Below are positions 41,785-52,032 of a stretch of DNA of 64,000 nucleotides, piece after piece. How positions within the stretch are numbered: the stretch's first letter is position 1; every line of letters begins with the position of its first letter. The stretch lies in assembly GCA_942492965.1 (NCBI GenBank), contig OW818656.1, positions 2,542,001 through 2,606,000 on the forward strand. The letters are read 5' to 3'. The position numbers and the translations under genes are program-made. The stretch comes from Sphingosinicella sp942492965 (GTDB lineage: Bacteria > Pseudomonadota > Alphaproteobacteria > Sphingomonadales > Sphingomonadaceae). The notes below the pieces were generated by a model that ran no database searches, was not told the DNA's origin, and saw only the letters and a list, made by a program, of their open reading frames with translations.

Positions 41785-43549
41785 TCCGGTAAAGCCGCAA
41801 GGGCGAGCCCTTCGGCATCGGCATGGCCTCAAGCCACGCCGGAACCTCTCCGCCTTCAAGCCGCGCCCACAGGCCCTTGGGCGCTTCTTTCTTCGCGGCG
41901 GCGAGGTCGTTGGTGCCGATACAGCCGAGCACATAGGTCGCGCCGTAGCGGGCGGCGATGGCCTTCGCCTCCTCATCTCCTGCGCGCCACAGGCGGACGG
42001 AGTCGGCGATGGAGGCCGCATTGCGGTGGTAGGGGCCGGCGATGACGCTGTGCGGCGTGTGGACGAGGATCGCGGGGCCCATGTCGAACACGTCGGCGAC
42101 GATGCCCTTGGGTAGGCCGTTCAGCGGCGCGAGTGTCGCGGAGGATGTGCACGAGGCGAGGGGGGCGGTTGCGGGAGCGGCATTGCCGGAGCCGCCCATG
42201 CGCTTTGCCGCAAGCGCGGCGAACATGGGTAGCGCGCTGGTGAGGCCGACGAGCACGAGCATGGTTGCGCCGATACGCGGCAGTGTCGACGGGATCGCGC
42301 GGGCGCGGGGCAGCAGCATCGCGGCGACGGCGGCTGCGGCGATCGCGGCGAGAGCGTTTGGCCCGGTCGCGGCGCGGAGCTGGAGGAACATCAGCCATGT
42401 CGTGGTGGCGAGCAGGCCGAACACGAGGCTCCAGCCGAAGCGGCTGTCCGCGTCTGCGCGGCGCAGCATGACGAAGGCGCAGACGATGCCGATGAACGGA
42501 TAGAGGCCGAACGCGATCGCGGTTTCGGGCTCGGTGCCGAGGTAGCTGATGATCGAGCGCGCCTCGCTGATACGGGCGAGGACCGGCAGGAACGCGGGAT
42601 CGAGCATTGCCATCGGGCCACCCGCGCAGTGCGGGAAGGCGGCGAGCACGGCAACGCCGACACTCGCGAAGCCGATAGCCGCCGCGATAGCGCGCCTCAG
42701 CGGTGATGTGAGCGCATCGATCTGCGGGAGGATCGCGGCGAGCGCGCCGCCGAAAACGAGCGGCGCGGCATAGACGGGCGAGAAGGCGTCGCACGCGGCG
42801 AACCACCAGCGCGCGGGCGGCACGAACGCCGGAAAGGCGAGCGCCGAGCCCACCGCGAGCGCGGCACCGTAGCCCGCGAGCATCCGCCCGAGTGCCGGCT
42901 CACGGCACCAGCCTAGAACGAGGATCGCGCCAGCGATGACGAGGTGCGGGAGCATTTCGAGCCCGATGACGAGCGCGGCAACGGTGGCGAGACCGGCAAG
43001 GACGCCCGACGAAAAGCGGCGGCGTGGATCACAGAGCGCAGCGACGGCGCAGAGCATGAACGCGATCTGCCAGTTGTGGTGATCGATCCTGAGCGGCTTG
43101 AACAGCGACAGGATCTGGCCGCTCGCCGCGATGAACACTGCCGCGAGGATGGCCGCCTGCCGCCCGGCGAGGCGGAATGCGGCGAGCGCGGCGGCGCCCA
43201 TCGTGACGAGAAGCGCAAGGAGTGGCACGGCGGTTCCGGCGAGGCGCTCGGCAACGGCGCGGCCGAAAACGGGCTCGGTGACGACGATAATGCCCGCGAT
43301 CGGCAGGTCGACGAGGCGCGACCAGTGCATGTTCGCGCCCGTGGGCGGGTTCATGCGGTGCTGATCGACATCGCCCCACGCCTGCCCGCCGAGCCAGTCG
43401 CGCACCTGCATCAGCCGCTGCGCGTCGTCGGTATCGGGAAGGTCGAGCGCAGCGATATCCGCGCGGTTCACGATCGTGAGCGCGAGCGCGGCCAGCAGCC
43501 AGATGATGAGCAGCGGCACGAGGAAGCCGCGGGTCCGATCCGTATCCAT
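41774..43549 (-). CDS. Polytopic GT-C/STT3-like glycosyltransferase-type membrane protein
   Basis: A 591-residue inner-membrane protein with roughly 11-13 hydrophobic helices and a soluble C-terminal domain (about 470-591). The first periplasmic loop has DTDDAQRLMQVRDWL and, further on, DQHRMNPPTGANMHWSRLVD, like the acidic DD/DxD loop of STT3/PglB-type oligosaccharyltransferases; HHNWQ follows later. This suggests transfer from a polyprenyl-linked sugar, but the acceptor is unknown. It is divergent from a GT2/GtrA pair across a strong dyad, consistent with one surface-glycosylation pathway. Confidence 0.78.
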   Translation of the reverse strand: MDTDRTRGFLVPLLIIWLLAALALTIVNRADIAALDLPDTDDAQRLMQVRDWLGGQAWGDVDQHRMNPPTGANMHWSRLVDLPIAGIIVVTEPVFGRAVAERLAGTAVPLLALLVTMGAAALAAFRLAGRQAAILAAVFIAASGQILSLFKPLRIDHHNWQIAFMLCAVAALCDPRRRFSSGVLAGLATVAALVIGLEMLPHLVIAGAILVLGWCREPALGRMLAGYGAALAVGSALAFPAFVPPARWWFAACDAFSPVYAAPLVFGGALAAILPQIDALTSPLRRAIAAAIGFASVGVAVLAAFPHCAGGPMAMLDPAFLPVLARISEARSIISYLGTEPETAIAFGLYPFIGIVCAFVMLRRADADSRFGWSLVFGLLATTTWLMFLQLRAATGPNALAAIAAAAVAAMLLPRARAIPSTLPRIGATMLVLVGLTSALPMFAALAAKRMGGSGNAAPATAPLASCTSSATLAPLNGLPKGIVADVFDMGPAILVHTPHSVIAGPYHRNAASIADSVRLWRAGDEEAKAIAARYGATYVLGCIGTNDLAAAKKEAPKGLWARLEGGEVPAWLEAMPMPKGSPLRLYRIKG

Positions 43550-43591
43550 GCGCGCTGATCTACGACGAGCATGGTTAACAGTCGGCTTCGA

Positions 43592-43631
43592 AGGGCCGCG
43601 ATATTAACCAGTTGGAAGCCATCGCGGCCCT
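43592..43631. promoter_or_regulatory. Long dyad between divergent glycosylation genes
   Basis: Perfect 11-bp arms AGGGCCGCGAT (43592-43602) and complement (43621-43631) are separated by 18 bases that include CCAGTTGG. It lies between the GT-C gene (start 43549) and the GT2 gene (start 43672). It may be an operator or a leader hairpin of the GT2 transcript. Confidence 0.55.
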
Positions 43632-43671
43632 AGAGTTTCGCCCATCGGAACTTTCCGGCCGAGGAACACCC

Positions 43672-44646
43672 ATGGTCTCGATCCCGTCAGCCTCGCAGTT
43701 CGACACGGCGCAGTCGCGGGTCGGCCTTGCCACTGCGGTCGTGCTGCCGTGCTACAACGAGGCGGCGACGATCGCGCATGTGGTCGCGAGCTTTGCGGAC
43801 GCGCTTCCCGGCGCGGCCATCTATGTGTTCGACAATAATTCCTCCGACGACACGGCGCGCGTGGCGGAAGGCGCGGGTGCGATCGTGATCCGCGAGGAAC
43901 GGCAGGGCAAGGGCCACGTCGTGCGGCGCATGTTCGCCGAGGTCGACGCCGACATCTACGTGATGGCGGACGGCGACGGCACCTATGCGGCGGCGGATGC
44001 GCCGATGCTGGTGAAGGCGCTCGTCGAACGCCGGCTCGACATGGTCGTGGGCACGCGGCGCGGCGTGCGGCAGGACGCCGGGCGATCGGGCCACGCGATC
44101 GGCAACCGCCTGTTCAACGGCGTGTTCCAGTGGATGTTCGGCGACGATTTCAGCGATATATTTTCGGGCTACCGCGTGTTCAGCCGCCGCTTCGCCAAGA
44201 CCTTTCCGGCGGTGAGCCGTGGCTTCGAGATCGAGACCGAAATGTCCGTGCACGCGAGCCAGCTCATGCTGCCGGTAGCGGAGATCGAAACCGACTACGG
44301 CGTGCGTCCCGAAGGCTCGGTGAGCAAGCTGCGCACCTTCCGCGACGGCTTTCGCATCCTTTCGGTGTTCTTCCTGCTGCTGAAGGAGACGCGGCCTGCG
44401 TTCTTTTTCGGCGGGCTTGCCGCGCTCTTGACGCTCGCGTCGCTGGCGTTCGGCCTGCCGGTCGTCGCCGAGTATCTGGAAACCGGGCTGGTGCCGCGCT
44501 TCCCGACCGCGATCCTCGCTGCCGCGCTGATGATCATCGCGGCGATGTCCGCAATGTGCGGGCTCATTCTCGATTCGGTCTCGCGCTCGCGCGTGGAGCT
44601 GAAGCGCATGTTCCTGCTGACGCAGCGCGGGCTGCCGACGCCGTGA
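43672..44646 (+). CDS. GT2 family polyprenyl-phosphate glycosyltransferase
   Basis: A 324-residue membrane-anchored glycosyltransferase. The GT-A fold begins with VVLPCYNEAATIAHVV (about 20-35), has FDNNSSDDTARVA, and the DxD-type motif VMADGDGTYAAAD (about 98-110); FSGYRVFSRRF follows. Two transmembrane helices near 245-305 close the protein. It resembles DPM1/ArnC-like enzymes that make polyprenyl-phosphate sugars. The start at 43672 has GAGGAA upstream. It overlaps the GtrA-like gene by four bases (GTGA). Confidence 0.92.
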   Translation: MVSIPSASQFDTAQSRVGLATAVVLPCYNEAATIAHVVASFADALPGAAIYVFDNNSSDDTARVAEGAGAIVIREERQGKGHVVRRMFAEVDADIYVMADGDGTYAAADAPMLVKALVERRLDMVVGTRRGVRQDAGRSGHAIGNRLFNGVFQWMFGDDFSDIFSGYRVFSRRFAKTFPAVSRGFEIETEMSVHASQLMLPVAEIETDYGVRPEGSVSKLRTFRDGFRILSVFFLLLKETRPAFFFGGLAALLTLASLAFGLPVVAEYLETGLVPRFPTAILAAALMIIAAMSAMCGLILDSVSRSRVELKRMFLLTQRGLPTP

Positions 44647-45020
44647 AGGCGCGGCTTCGCGAAGGCGCTGCGTTCCTTGCCGTCGGCGGCACGGCTTTTG
44701 TCCTCGGCGCGGTAAGCCTCGAAGCGCTGGTACGGGCTGGTGTTTCTCCCTATGCGGCGCAGGTTCCGGCGCTCAGCCTTGCGATCCTGACCACGTGGAT
44801 AGGCAACCGGCGCTGGACGTTTCGCGTGGATGCGCCGCCGACGTGGCGGGAATTCCTTCGCTATGTCGGTGCCTCGCTCGGCGGGCTGGCGGTCAACGCC
44901 GCGACCTTCTCCGCGCTCACCTACGCCGGGCTGCCGACGACGCCGGCATTCGCCGCCGCGACGATCACGGCGATGGGGTTCAATTTCTTCAGCTACAAGT
45001 TCGCCGTTTTCGCGCGCTGA
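44643..45020 (+). CDS. GtrA family membrane protein
   Basis: A 125-residue protein with four hydrophobic helices, starting with GTG (VKARLREGAAFLAVGGTAF) within the end of the GT2 gene. The pattern TTWIGNRRWTFR (about 51-62) and the ending FFSYKFAVFAR are hallmarks of GtrA proteins, which are proposed flippases for undecaprenyl-phosphate sugars. Coupling to the GT2 gene supports that role: GT2 makes the lipid-linked sugar, GtrA moves it, and the GT-C protein nearby may use it. Confidence 0.9.
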   Translation: MKARLREGAAFLAVGGTAFVLGAVSLEALVRAGVSPYAAQVPALSLAILTTWIGNRRWTFRVDAPPTWREFLRYVGASLGGLAVNAATFSALTYAGLPTTPAFAAATITAMGFNFFSYKFAVFAR

Positions 45021-45023
45021 CGC

Positions 45024-46127
45024 CTATTCGGCGAGCGCGAGAGCGGGTTCGCGGCGCTCGCGCGCGGCGAGCATCGCCTCGGCCGCGCGGCCGCAGACAT
45101 ACCAGATGAGGACGGCGAGCACGGCTGCGGCGATCCCGTCGACGGCATAGTGCCAGCCGAGGTGGATCGAGCCGATCCAGATCAGCGTCGCATAAACCCA
45201 CATCACCCAGCCGAGCACGCAGTTGATGCGCATACCGCCGAGCGCGAACAGGACGGCGAGCGCATTGTGCATCGAGGGCATCGCCGAAATACCGCCGCCG
45301 AGCACGAGCGTGCCGTTGCCGTTGAAGTGGTTGAGGAGCGCCTGCTGGTTCTTGAGTGCGGCGATCCCAGCGCCGCCTTCGGCGACGAGCGTCCGGTCGT
45401 AGCTGGCGAGCGTGTCCATCAGCGCGGAGAAGGTCGGCGCGCCGCCGGCGAATTCATCGTAGAAGCAGGGCCCTGCGGCAGGGAGTAGCCAAGCAAGCAC
45501 CGATCCGATCAGGATCCACGAGACCGCGTAGCTGAGCACATACTGCGTGCGCAGGTGCGAATCGCGCAGGTACGCGCAGACGATGACGCCGAGCGTCATC
45601 GGTACGAACCAGCCGTGGTAGAAGCTGTCGATGGCGAGCGTCGCGGCCGGGCCGCTCAGGATTTTGTGCGTCACGACCCACGGGTCGGTGCCGAGGAACA
45701 GCGCCTTGTCCCACGCCGCGAACAGCGGATCGAGGTGGAAGCCGGCGCGCGGCAGGACCAGCTGCTTGAAGGCATTGAACGTTGCCAGCATGATCGCGCA
45801 GACGAGCGGCGGCGCGGCGAGGCTGAGGAAACGGTCGCGCTGCCAGCGCAGCGTAACGAAGCCGCGGATCACGCCGAACGGGGAGGGTGCGGCGCCTTCG
45901 CGGCGCGCGCGGCGCCCGCATTCGACGAAGAGCGCGATGCCGCCCGCCGCGAGCGTGAGCGCACCGAGCGACTGCGCGTAAACCGAGAAAAGCTGGACGA
46001 ACTGACCCGCCGGAATGAGCCCGGTGCCGAGCACCACGGCCATGTAGAACCCAGCGATGCCGAGCATTGCGCCCGCCGCGCGAAGCTCGCCGATATCCGC
46101 TTTCATCGCCCGTGCCGCCGTTCCCAT
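45024..46127 (-). CDS. PAP2-superfamily membrane phosphatase
   Basis: A 367-residue inner-membrane protein with about eight hydrophobic helices. The phosphatase motifs are in the C-terminal half: ISAMPSMHNALAVLFAL (SxxH-type C2) and GSIHLGWHYAVDGI (C3 with the catalytic His and Asp). This matches the PAP2_3 / inositol-phosphorylceramide-synthase-like branch. The substrate is probably a lipid phosphate; sphingolipid head-group transfer is an attractive possibility for a sphingomonad but is inference. It is convergent with GtrA after a three-base gap. Confidence 0.82.
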   Translation of the reverse strand: MGTAARAMKADIGELRAAGAMLGIAGFYMAVVLGTGLIPAGQFVQLFSVYAQSLGALTLAAGGIALFVECGRRARREGAAPSPFGVIRGFVTLRWQRDRFLSLAAPPLVCAIMLATFNAFKQLVLPRAGFHLDPLFAAWDKALFLGTDPWVVTHKILSGPAATLAIDSFYHGWFVPMTLGVIVCAYLRDSHLRTQYVLSYAVSWILIGSVLAWLLPAAGPCFYDEFAGGAPTFSALMDTLASYDRTLVAEGGAGIAALKNQQALLNHFNGNGTLVLGGGISAMPSMHNALAVLFALGGMRINCVLGWVMWVYATLIWIGSIHLGWHYAVDGIAAAVLAVLIWYVCGRAAEAMLAARERREPALALAE

Positions 46128-46165
46128 GGTGCGGCGAGACTAGGGGCGCAGGGTTAAAGGCGGGT

Positions 46166-47380
<1,215 letters not shown>

Positions 47381-47505
47381 CCAACCAGACCTTTCGCGAA
47401 AACCGAAGTACGCGCGCCCTTCGCATTGATGAACGGCATATTCAAGGGAGAGTCAGCGTGGGCTGCGTATAGGCAGGTAATCAGATGCTGAAACGGAGTA
47501 CGAAC

Positions 47506-48198
47506 GTGAAGAAATTCCTTATGATCGGCGCATCGGCAGCCGCGCTGATGGCGCTGCCCGCGATCGCCCAGCCGTCGCCCCAGTCACCGCCGGAAAAGGC
47601 GGCGCGTTGGAGCGCACCGCAGACCCGCGCGGACCTTGAAAAGAAGATCGCCGAGCGCTTTGCCGAGGCCGATGCCGACAAGGACGGCGCGGTGACCGAG
47701 GCGGAACTGAAGGCCGGTGTCGAGGCGCGCAAGGCCGAGGCCGAAAAGAAGATGGCCGAAGCGCGCGCGCACATGTTCACCGCGATGGACGCCGACAAGA
47801 ACGGCCAGATCAGCCGCACCGAGTGGGATTCGCACCACGCCGGGATGAAGGCCAAGTGGGCCGAACGCCGCGAAACCGCGCAGGCCGACGGCAAGGAACG
47901 CCGCGAGATGCGGATGAAGTTCAAGGACGGCGACAAGGGTGACCGCAAGGGCCACCGCATGATGCACCGTGGCGGCCATGGCGGCGGAATGGGCTGGGGC
48001 GGCTTCGGCGAGAAGGGCTTCGAAACCGCCGACGCGAACAAGGACGGGCGCATCACGCTCGCCGAAGCGAAGGCGAAGCCGCTTGCGCGCTTCGACGCCG
48101 CCGACACGAACAAGGATGGTACGCTGAGCCCCGACGAGCGCCGTGCGGCGCACGAGGCGAAGCGCGCGGAACGTCGCGCGGAGCGCGGCGACAGCTGA
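47506..48198 (+). CDS. Secreted EF-hand calcium-binding protein
   Basis: A roughly 230-residue exported protein with a signal peptide (MKKFLMIGASAAALMALPAIAQ when the GTG at 47506 is used). That GTG has GGAG seven bases upstream, whereas the in-frame ATG at 47485 lengthens the signal peptide by seven residues. Four EF-hand loops are visible: DADKDGAVTEAE, DADKNGQISRTE, DANKDGRITLAE and DTNKDGTLSPDE. A His/Gly/Met-rich linker (HRMMHRGGHGGGMGWGG) separates pairs and might bind metal. Likely a periplasmic calcium-binding protein; function unknown. A strong terminator follows. Confidence 0.88.
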   Translation: MKKFLMIGASAAALMALPAIAQPSPQSPPEKAARWSAPQTRADLEKKIAERFAEADADKDGAVTEAELKAGVEARKAEAEKKMAEARAHMFTAMDADKNGQISRTEWDSHHAGMKAKWAERRETAQADGKERREMRMKFKDGDKGDRKGHRMMHRGGHGGGMGWGGFGEKGFETADANKDGRITLAEAKAKPLARFDAADTNKDGTLSPDERRAAHEAKRAERRAERGDS

Positions 48199-48287
48199 TC
48201 GGCACGTCCCAGTCCGATCTGCTGTGTTGAGAGCGCGGGGCGCCGTTTCCGATCCCCCCCTGTCGGAAAAATCGCCCAAAACGCGCG

Positions 48288-48334
48288 GAGGGCCGGCATT
48301 CTCAGGCTTGAGGATGCCGGCCCTCTGTCTTTTC
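48288..48334 (+). terminator. Rho-independent terminator after the EF-hand gene
   Basis: A perfect 12-bp stem (48288-48299 with 48314-48325) and 14-base loop are followed by TGTCTTTTC. It lies about 90 bases after the EF-hand stop, before the zinc-ribbon gene. Confidence 0.8.
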
Positions 48335-48419
48335 AGGGGGAACCCTTCGCACAAGACGACTCGACTTCGCGCGCGAGCCCGATAGCTTTGCAACAAAAGC
48401 ATAACCGGGGAGATCAGCC

Positions 48420-48629
48420 ATGACTGGCGGAATCAGGGTTAGTCTGAAGTGCGAAAACTGCGGCGGCATGGACTTTGCGGTGTCGGAGCGTCCTGCCGAA
48501 CGCGACTGGATCGTCTGCACCGAGTGCGGCAAACAATTGTCCACGGTCAGCGAGCTGGACGACGAGGTGGTGCGGCTGGCGCACGCGGCTGTTCGGCAGC
48601 GGGACATGGCGCGGGGCGCGCACCGCTAG
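48420..48629 (+). CDS. Small zinc-ribbon protein
   Basis: A 69-residue protein with two CxxC knuckles, CENCGG (about 11-16) and CTECGK (about 33-38), forming a probable zinc ribbon, followed by an alpha-helical tail (ELDDEVVRLAHAAVRQRDMAR). It may bind nucleic acid or a protein partner. It is too short for a catalytic domain, and I know no named family. The truncated palindromic repeat begins directly after its stop. Confidence 0.7.
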   Translation: MTGGIRVSLKCENCGGMDFAVSERPAERDWIVCTECGKQLSTVSELDDEVVRLAHAAVRQRDMARGAHR

Positions 48630-48675
48630 CGGGGATCGATTTCAGCTAACGACCTGAAAATGGCGGCTTCCTGCG
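48630..48675. repeat. Truncated copy (left half) of the palindromic repeat
   Basis: The sequence GGGGATCGATTTCAGCTAAC followed by GACCTGAAAATGGCGGCTTC matches the left outer and inner arms of the full element at 33947-34094 with several mismatches, then stops where the minus-strand gene at 48676 ends. The right half is absent. Confidence 0.65.
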
Positions 48676-49575
48676 CTAGCGGACGAAGACGCTGCGCGTA
48701 ATCCATGCCTGATCAGGGTTGAATACGAGCAGGCCTGCATCTCCGATCAGGGCAGATTTAAGCACGCAGGATTCTATGGAACCTCCCAAAGGAGAACGCC
48801 CTGGAAACACTGCGCAAATGCGTCCGCCGAAGCGCTCGTAGACTTTGATTTCGCTCTTGAGATCATGCATTGGCATAGGGCCCTCTGCCGTGTTCTCTGC
48901 ACCCATCCACAAGAGGGATGCAATTGCTCGCAGATCGGGTTTGCCGACAACAACAAATGGCGGTGATGCGTGATGAGCAAGGAGCTTGGCTTGCGAGACC
49001 GGGCCCAAGCCTGCGATCTGGATCTGCTTGCGGTCATATAGAAGGGCGCGCAGGCGATATCTTCCGACTTCCGCCATTTCGTTGCACAACGTTGGTGCAT
49101 CCGTAGGAGCGCAGGGCTTTTCTCGACCATTCCATTTGAAACTGACCCCGCCAACATCAGAGGCTGGAATTGGGGCCATGACCAATGCTCCGACAGGTTC
49201 GAGGTAGCGGGTGGCTGGGTTTGGATCATCCCGTTCCAGAGAGATGACGACTGACGATCCTGCAGGCACATTTCGCCACGTAACCGGAGCACCGATGGCT
49301 TCGCCTTTGTGATACTGGCGCTTTTCGGTTTGTCCCACACAGATTTCTGGCCCCGAACTGGGCTTCGCTGCTCCGTCGCAAACGGATTGCGGTGGGATTA
49401 CATCAACGCCGTATGGGTCGCGGATGAGTTCGGATTTTATGTCATTGCTGGCACGAAACATGCCGTCAAAGTGAACCGGATTATTGTCGAGCGTGATGCT
49501 GTTCCAGACGACGACAGCGATCAATCCGAAGGTAACGGCCAAAATGCCTGCTGGGCTTTTCTGATTCGGCCTCAA
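48676..49575 (-). CDS. Membrane-anchored protein of unknown function (TTG start)
   Basis: A 299-residue protein: short cytoplasmic N-terminus, one transmembrane helix (AGILAVTFGLIAVVVWNSI, about 9-27), then a periplasmic domain with paired cysteines. It contains WRNVPAGSSVVISLERDD, a beta-type segment. No ATG fits; the TTG at 49575 is preceded by AAGGA with good spacing. The frame continues far upstream inside the autotransporter gene, but that part is noise. Base use is AT-richer than the surroundings, and the gene abuts a truncated repeat, suggesting acquisition. Function unknown. Confidence 0.65.
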   Translation of the reverse strand: MRPNQKSPAGILAVTFGLIAVVVWNSITLDNNPVHFDGMFRASNDIKSELIRDPYGVDVIPPQSVCDGAAKPSSGPEICVGQTEKRQYHKGEAIGAPVTWRNVPAGSSVVISLERDDPNPATRYLEPVGALVMAPIPASDVGGVSFKWNGREKPCAPTDAPTLCNEMAEVGRYRLRALLYDRKQIQIAGLGPVSQAKLLAHHASPPFVVVGKPDLRAIASLLWMGAENTAEGPMPMHDLKSEIKVYERFGGRICAVFPGRSPLGGSIESCVLKSALIGDAGLLVFNPDQAWITRSVFVR

Positions 49576-49613
49576 CTGCAATTCCTTACAAGAGCGCGTC
49601 GAGGTTAACGGCG

Positions 49614-51935
49614 CTAGAACCGCGCTCTGAGGCGGAGCGCTGCGCCCATGTCGTCGTCGAGGGAGGCGATGTGGCCGGGATCGCGGCGCCAGAAGAGGTT
49701 CGTGTCGAGGTGGCCGAACCCGGCGAGGGGCAGCGACCATGCGGCTTCCACGCTGATCTCGCGGCCCGAGGGGGCGAGCGTGAAGGTGCGGCGGGTGTAG
49801 CCTGCGGTTTCGGTTTCGTAGTCGTAGCTCGTCGGGATATCGGCGCGGAGCGCGCCGCCTTCGACGCGGAGCGGCTGGGCGATTCGCACCGAGACCGCGT
49901 CGCCGCGCGCGACCACGCCCGATTTCGTCACGTCGAACGCGAAGGCGAGGCTGCGGAGTGCATTCGCGCCCGAAACGAGGCCGCCGGCGGCGACATCGAG
50001 ATGGGTGAGGCCGCCGCGTGCCTGCGCCGCGATGCGCCAGCCGTGCCCGGCATCCATCGCCCAGTCGAGGCCGAGGAAATCGCTGGAGGCGCGCGTCAGC
50101 CCGAGCGCTGCCGAGCCTTCGGCGCCGAGGATGCTGTCGCTCTCGTCGAGGCGGCTCCATGTGACGCTGACATCCGCCGTGCCGATGCGGCGCGATGCGC
50201 TGGCGGCGAACAGCTGCACGGCGTCCATGTCGCGGCGGCGATCCCACACGCTGCCGGGGCGCAGCGACCGGGTCTCGCCCGTGCCTGCGGCCATGCCGAA
50301 GGTCCAGCTGCCGAGGCGCTGGCTGACCGCCGCGGCGCGCGTGCCCGCGATGGAAACACCGTCGTCGCGGAGCGCGTCTCCGCTGGCGATGAAGCGCGAG
50401 CCCGGCGCGCGCGTGCCCGCCATGTTCGCAAGCAGATCGTCCGCGCCGTAGCCGGCCGCGAAGCCGACACCCGTGCCGGGGGTGACGCTGCCGGTGACGA
50501 AACCGCGCGTGACGCTGGCGTCCACGTCTGCGCGCGCATCGATGCCGCCCGCCTGCGCGAGGCCGAGCCAGGGCCGCGTGCTGACGGCGGCGTTCCACGA
50601 CAGGCTGTAGCCGGCGATGCCGAAAGCGTCGCGCGCCTCTTCGGTGTTGGTCTGCAGCGCGGCGGCGAGGCGCGGCGCGGGGGCGATGCGCGAGATGCCC
50701 GGGCCGAGATCGGCGACGTAGGCACGCCCGTAGCTGTCAAGAACGACGATATCGGAAAGCGCGCCGGTGAGATCACCGCCGTCGCCGAGCGCGCCGCCGA
50801 GCACAGCGAGCGAACCCGCGGCGCTGGTGACGGGCACGGCGCTGCCCGCAAGCGACGTTCCGCCGATCGGCGAGAAGGCGCGGACGAGATCGAGAATGCC
50901 CTGGCCGAAGACGGCGTCGTCACCCGCCGTTCCCGCATCGCGCGCGGTGCGGAACAGGATGTCGATGATCTCGTCCGCGCTCAGCGTGGGGAAGGCATCG
51001 GCAAGAAGAGCGACGGCGCCGGCGATGCCGGGGGCGGCATAGGAGGTGCCGCTGAACCAGTAGTGGGTGCCGGTATGATCGAAGCTGCGCACATCCTCCC
51101 CGAGCGTGGCGATGTAGTGCGCCGCGAAACTGCCCGCGCGGTTGCTGAAGCTTGAAAGCGCGTCGGTATCGTTCACCGAGCCTGCGATGATGACGCGGCC
51201 GCGCGCGGCCGGATCGCTTGCGATCTGGGCGAAAGGATCGGGATTCGAAAGGCTGTCGTTGCCCGCCGAGATGACGACGATGACGCCCGCCGCGGTCGCG
51301 TTCGCAATCGCGGTGCGCAGGCGCGAATTGGGCCCCTCGCCGCCGAGCGACATGTTGATGACGCGGGCGCCTGCCGCGACCGCCGTATCGATCGCGATGG
51401 CGATGTTGTTGTCCGAATGCGAGCAGCCGTCGCTTGAGGTGCAGGTGCCGGGCGAATCGGTTCTGAGCGCGATCAATGTGGCGTCGAAGGCGAGGCCGTG
51501 GATGCCGCTGTCGTTCTTCGCGGCGAGCGCGACGGCGGAGACCGAGGTGCCGTGGCCATCGGTATCGTCCACGCCGCGCGAGCCCGCGACGTCGCGGCTC
51601 GCCGAATCGATGCGGCCCGCGAATTCGGCGCTCTGGATATCGACGCCGCTGTCGATGACGGCGATCTTCACGCCTGCGCCGGTCGCGCCGTCCTGGTATG
51701 CCGCGATCGCGCCCGCCGACGCGGTGGCATTGGAGCGATTATATTCGGCCGTATCGTAAACCGGGCTCGGGGTCGGTGTGGGCGTCGGCGTGGGTGTCGG
51801 CGGCGGTGTCACCGTGCCCGGCGCGACCGGGCGCGTGCCGCCGCCACCGCCGCCGCACGCGGCGAGAAGCGCGGCGAGGCACAGAGTCGAAACAGCGGTA
51901 AACCCGCGATACTGCGTCCTGACGCGTCGGCGCAT
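49614..51935 (-). CDS. Subtilisin-like serine protease autotransporter with lipoprotein signal
   Basis: A 773-residue outer-membrane protein. It begins with a lipoprotein signal ending LAALLAAC (Cys27), then a G6 run and a Thr-Pro repeat linker (about 41-58). The S8 peptidase domain has Asp95 (AVIDSGVDI), His128 (DGHGTSV), Asn226 (SAGND) and Ser298 (FSGTSYAAP). The last about 300 residues are beta-rich with the terminal Phe expected of an autotransporter barrel. A lipidated subtilase autotransporter recalls NalP of Neisseria. The start at 51935 is set by the signal; the frame is open to 52094 but overlaps the divergent HAD gene. Confidence 0.92.
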   Translation of the reverse strand: MRRRVRTQYRGFTAVSTLCLAALLAACGGGGGGTRPVAPGTVTPPPTPTPTPTPTPSPVYDTAEYNRSNATASAGAIAAYQDGATGAGVKIAVIDSGVDIQSAEFAGRIDSASRDVAGSRGVDDTDGHGTSVSAVALAAKNDSGIHGLAFDATLIALRTDSPGTCTSSDGCSHSDNNIAIAIDTAVAAGARVINMSLGGEGPNSRLRTAIANATAAGVIVVISAGNDSLSNPDPFAQIASDPAARGRVIIAGSVNDTDALSSFSNRAGSFAAHYIATLGEDVRSFDHTGTHYWFSGTSYAAPGIAGAVALLADAFPTLSADEIIDILFRTARDAGTAGDDAVFGQGILDLVRAFSPIGGTSLAGSAVPVTSAAGSLAVLGGALGDGGDLTGALSDIVVLDSYGRAYVADLGPGISRIAPAPRLAAALQTNTEEARDAFGIAGYSLSWNAAVSTRPWLGLAQAGGIDARADVDASVTRGFVTGSVTPGTGVGFAAGYGADDLLANMAGTRAPGSRFIASGDALRDDGVSIAGTRAAAVSQRLGSWTFGMAAGTGETRSLRPGSVWDRRRDMDAVQLFAASASRRIGTADVSVTWSRLDESDSILGAEGSAALGLTRASSDFLGLDWAMDAGHGWRIAAQARGGLTHLDVAAGGLVSGANALRSLAFAFDVTKSGVVARGDAVSVRIAQPLRVEGGALRADIPTSYDYETETAGYTRRTFTLAPSGREISVEAAWSLPLAGFGHLDTNLFWRRDPGHIASLDDDMGAALRLRARF

Positions 51936-52032
51936 ATCCGCCAGCACCCCTGTTGTTCCCGTCGCACCCCTGATGGCAGAATCGTCGCGCAAAGGCATTA
52001 CCAAATGCTTGCGAAATCCGCCGCGCGTCGCC

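Noticed and set aside
49576..50598. Upstream part of the long frame over the TTG-start gene
   Set aside because: It is an Arg-rich shadow inside the autotransporter gene; the real product begins at the ribosome-binding site near 49575.
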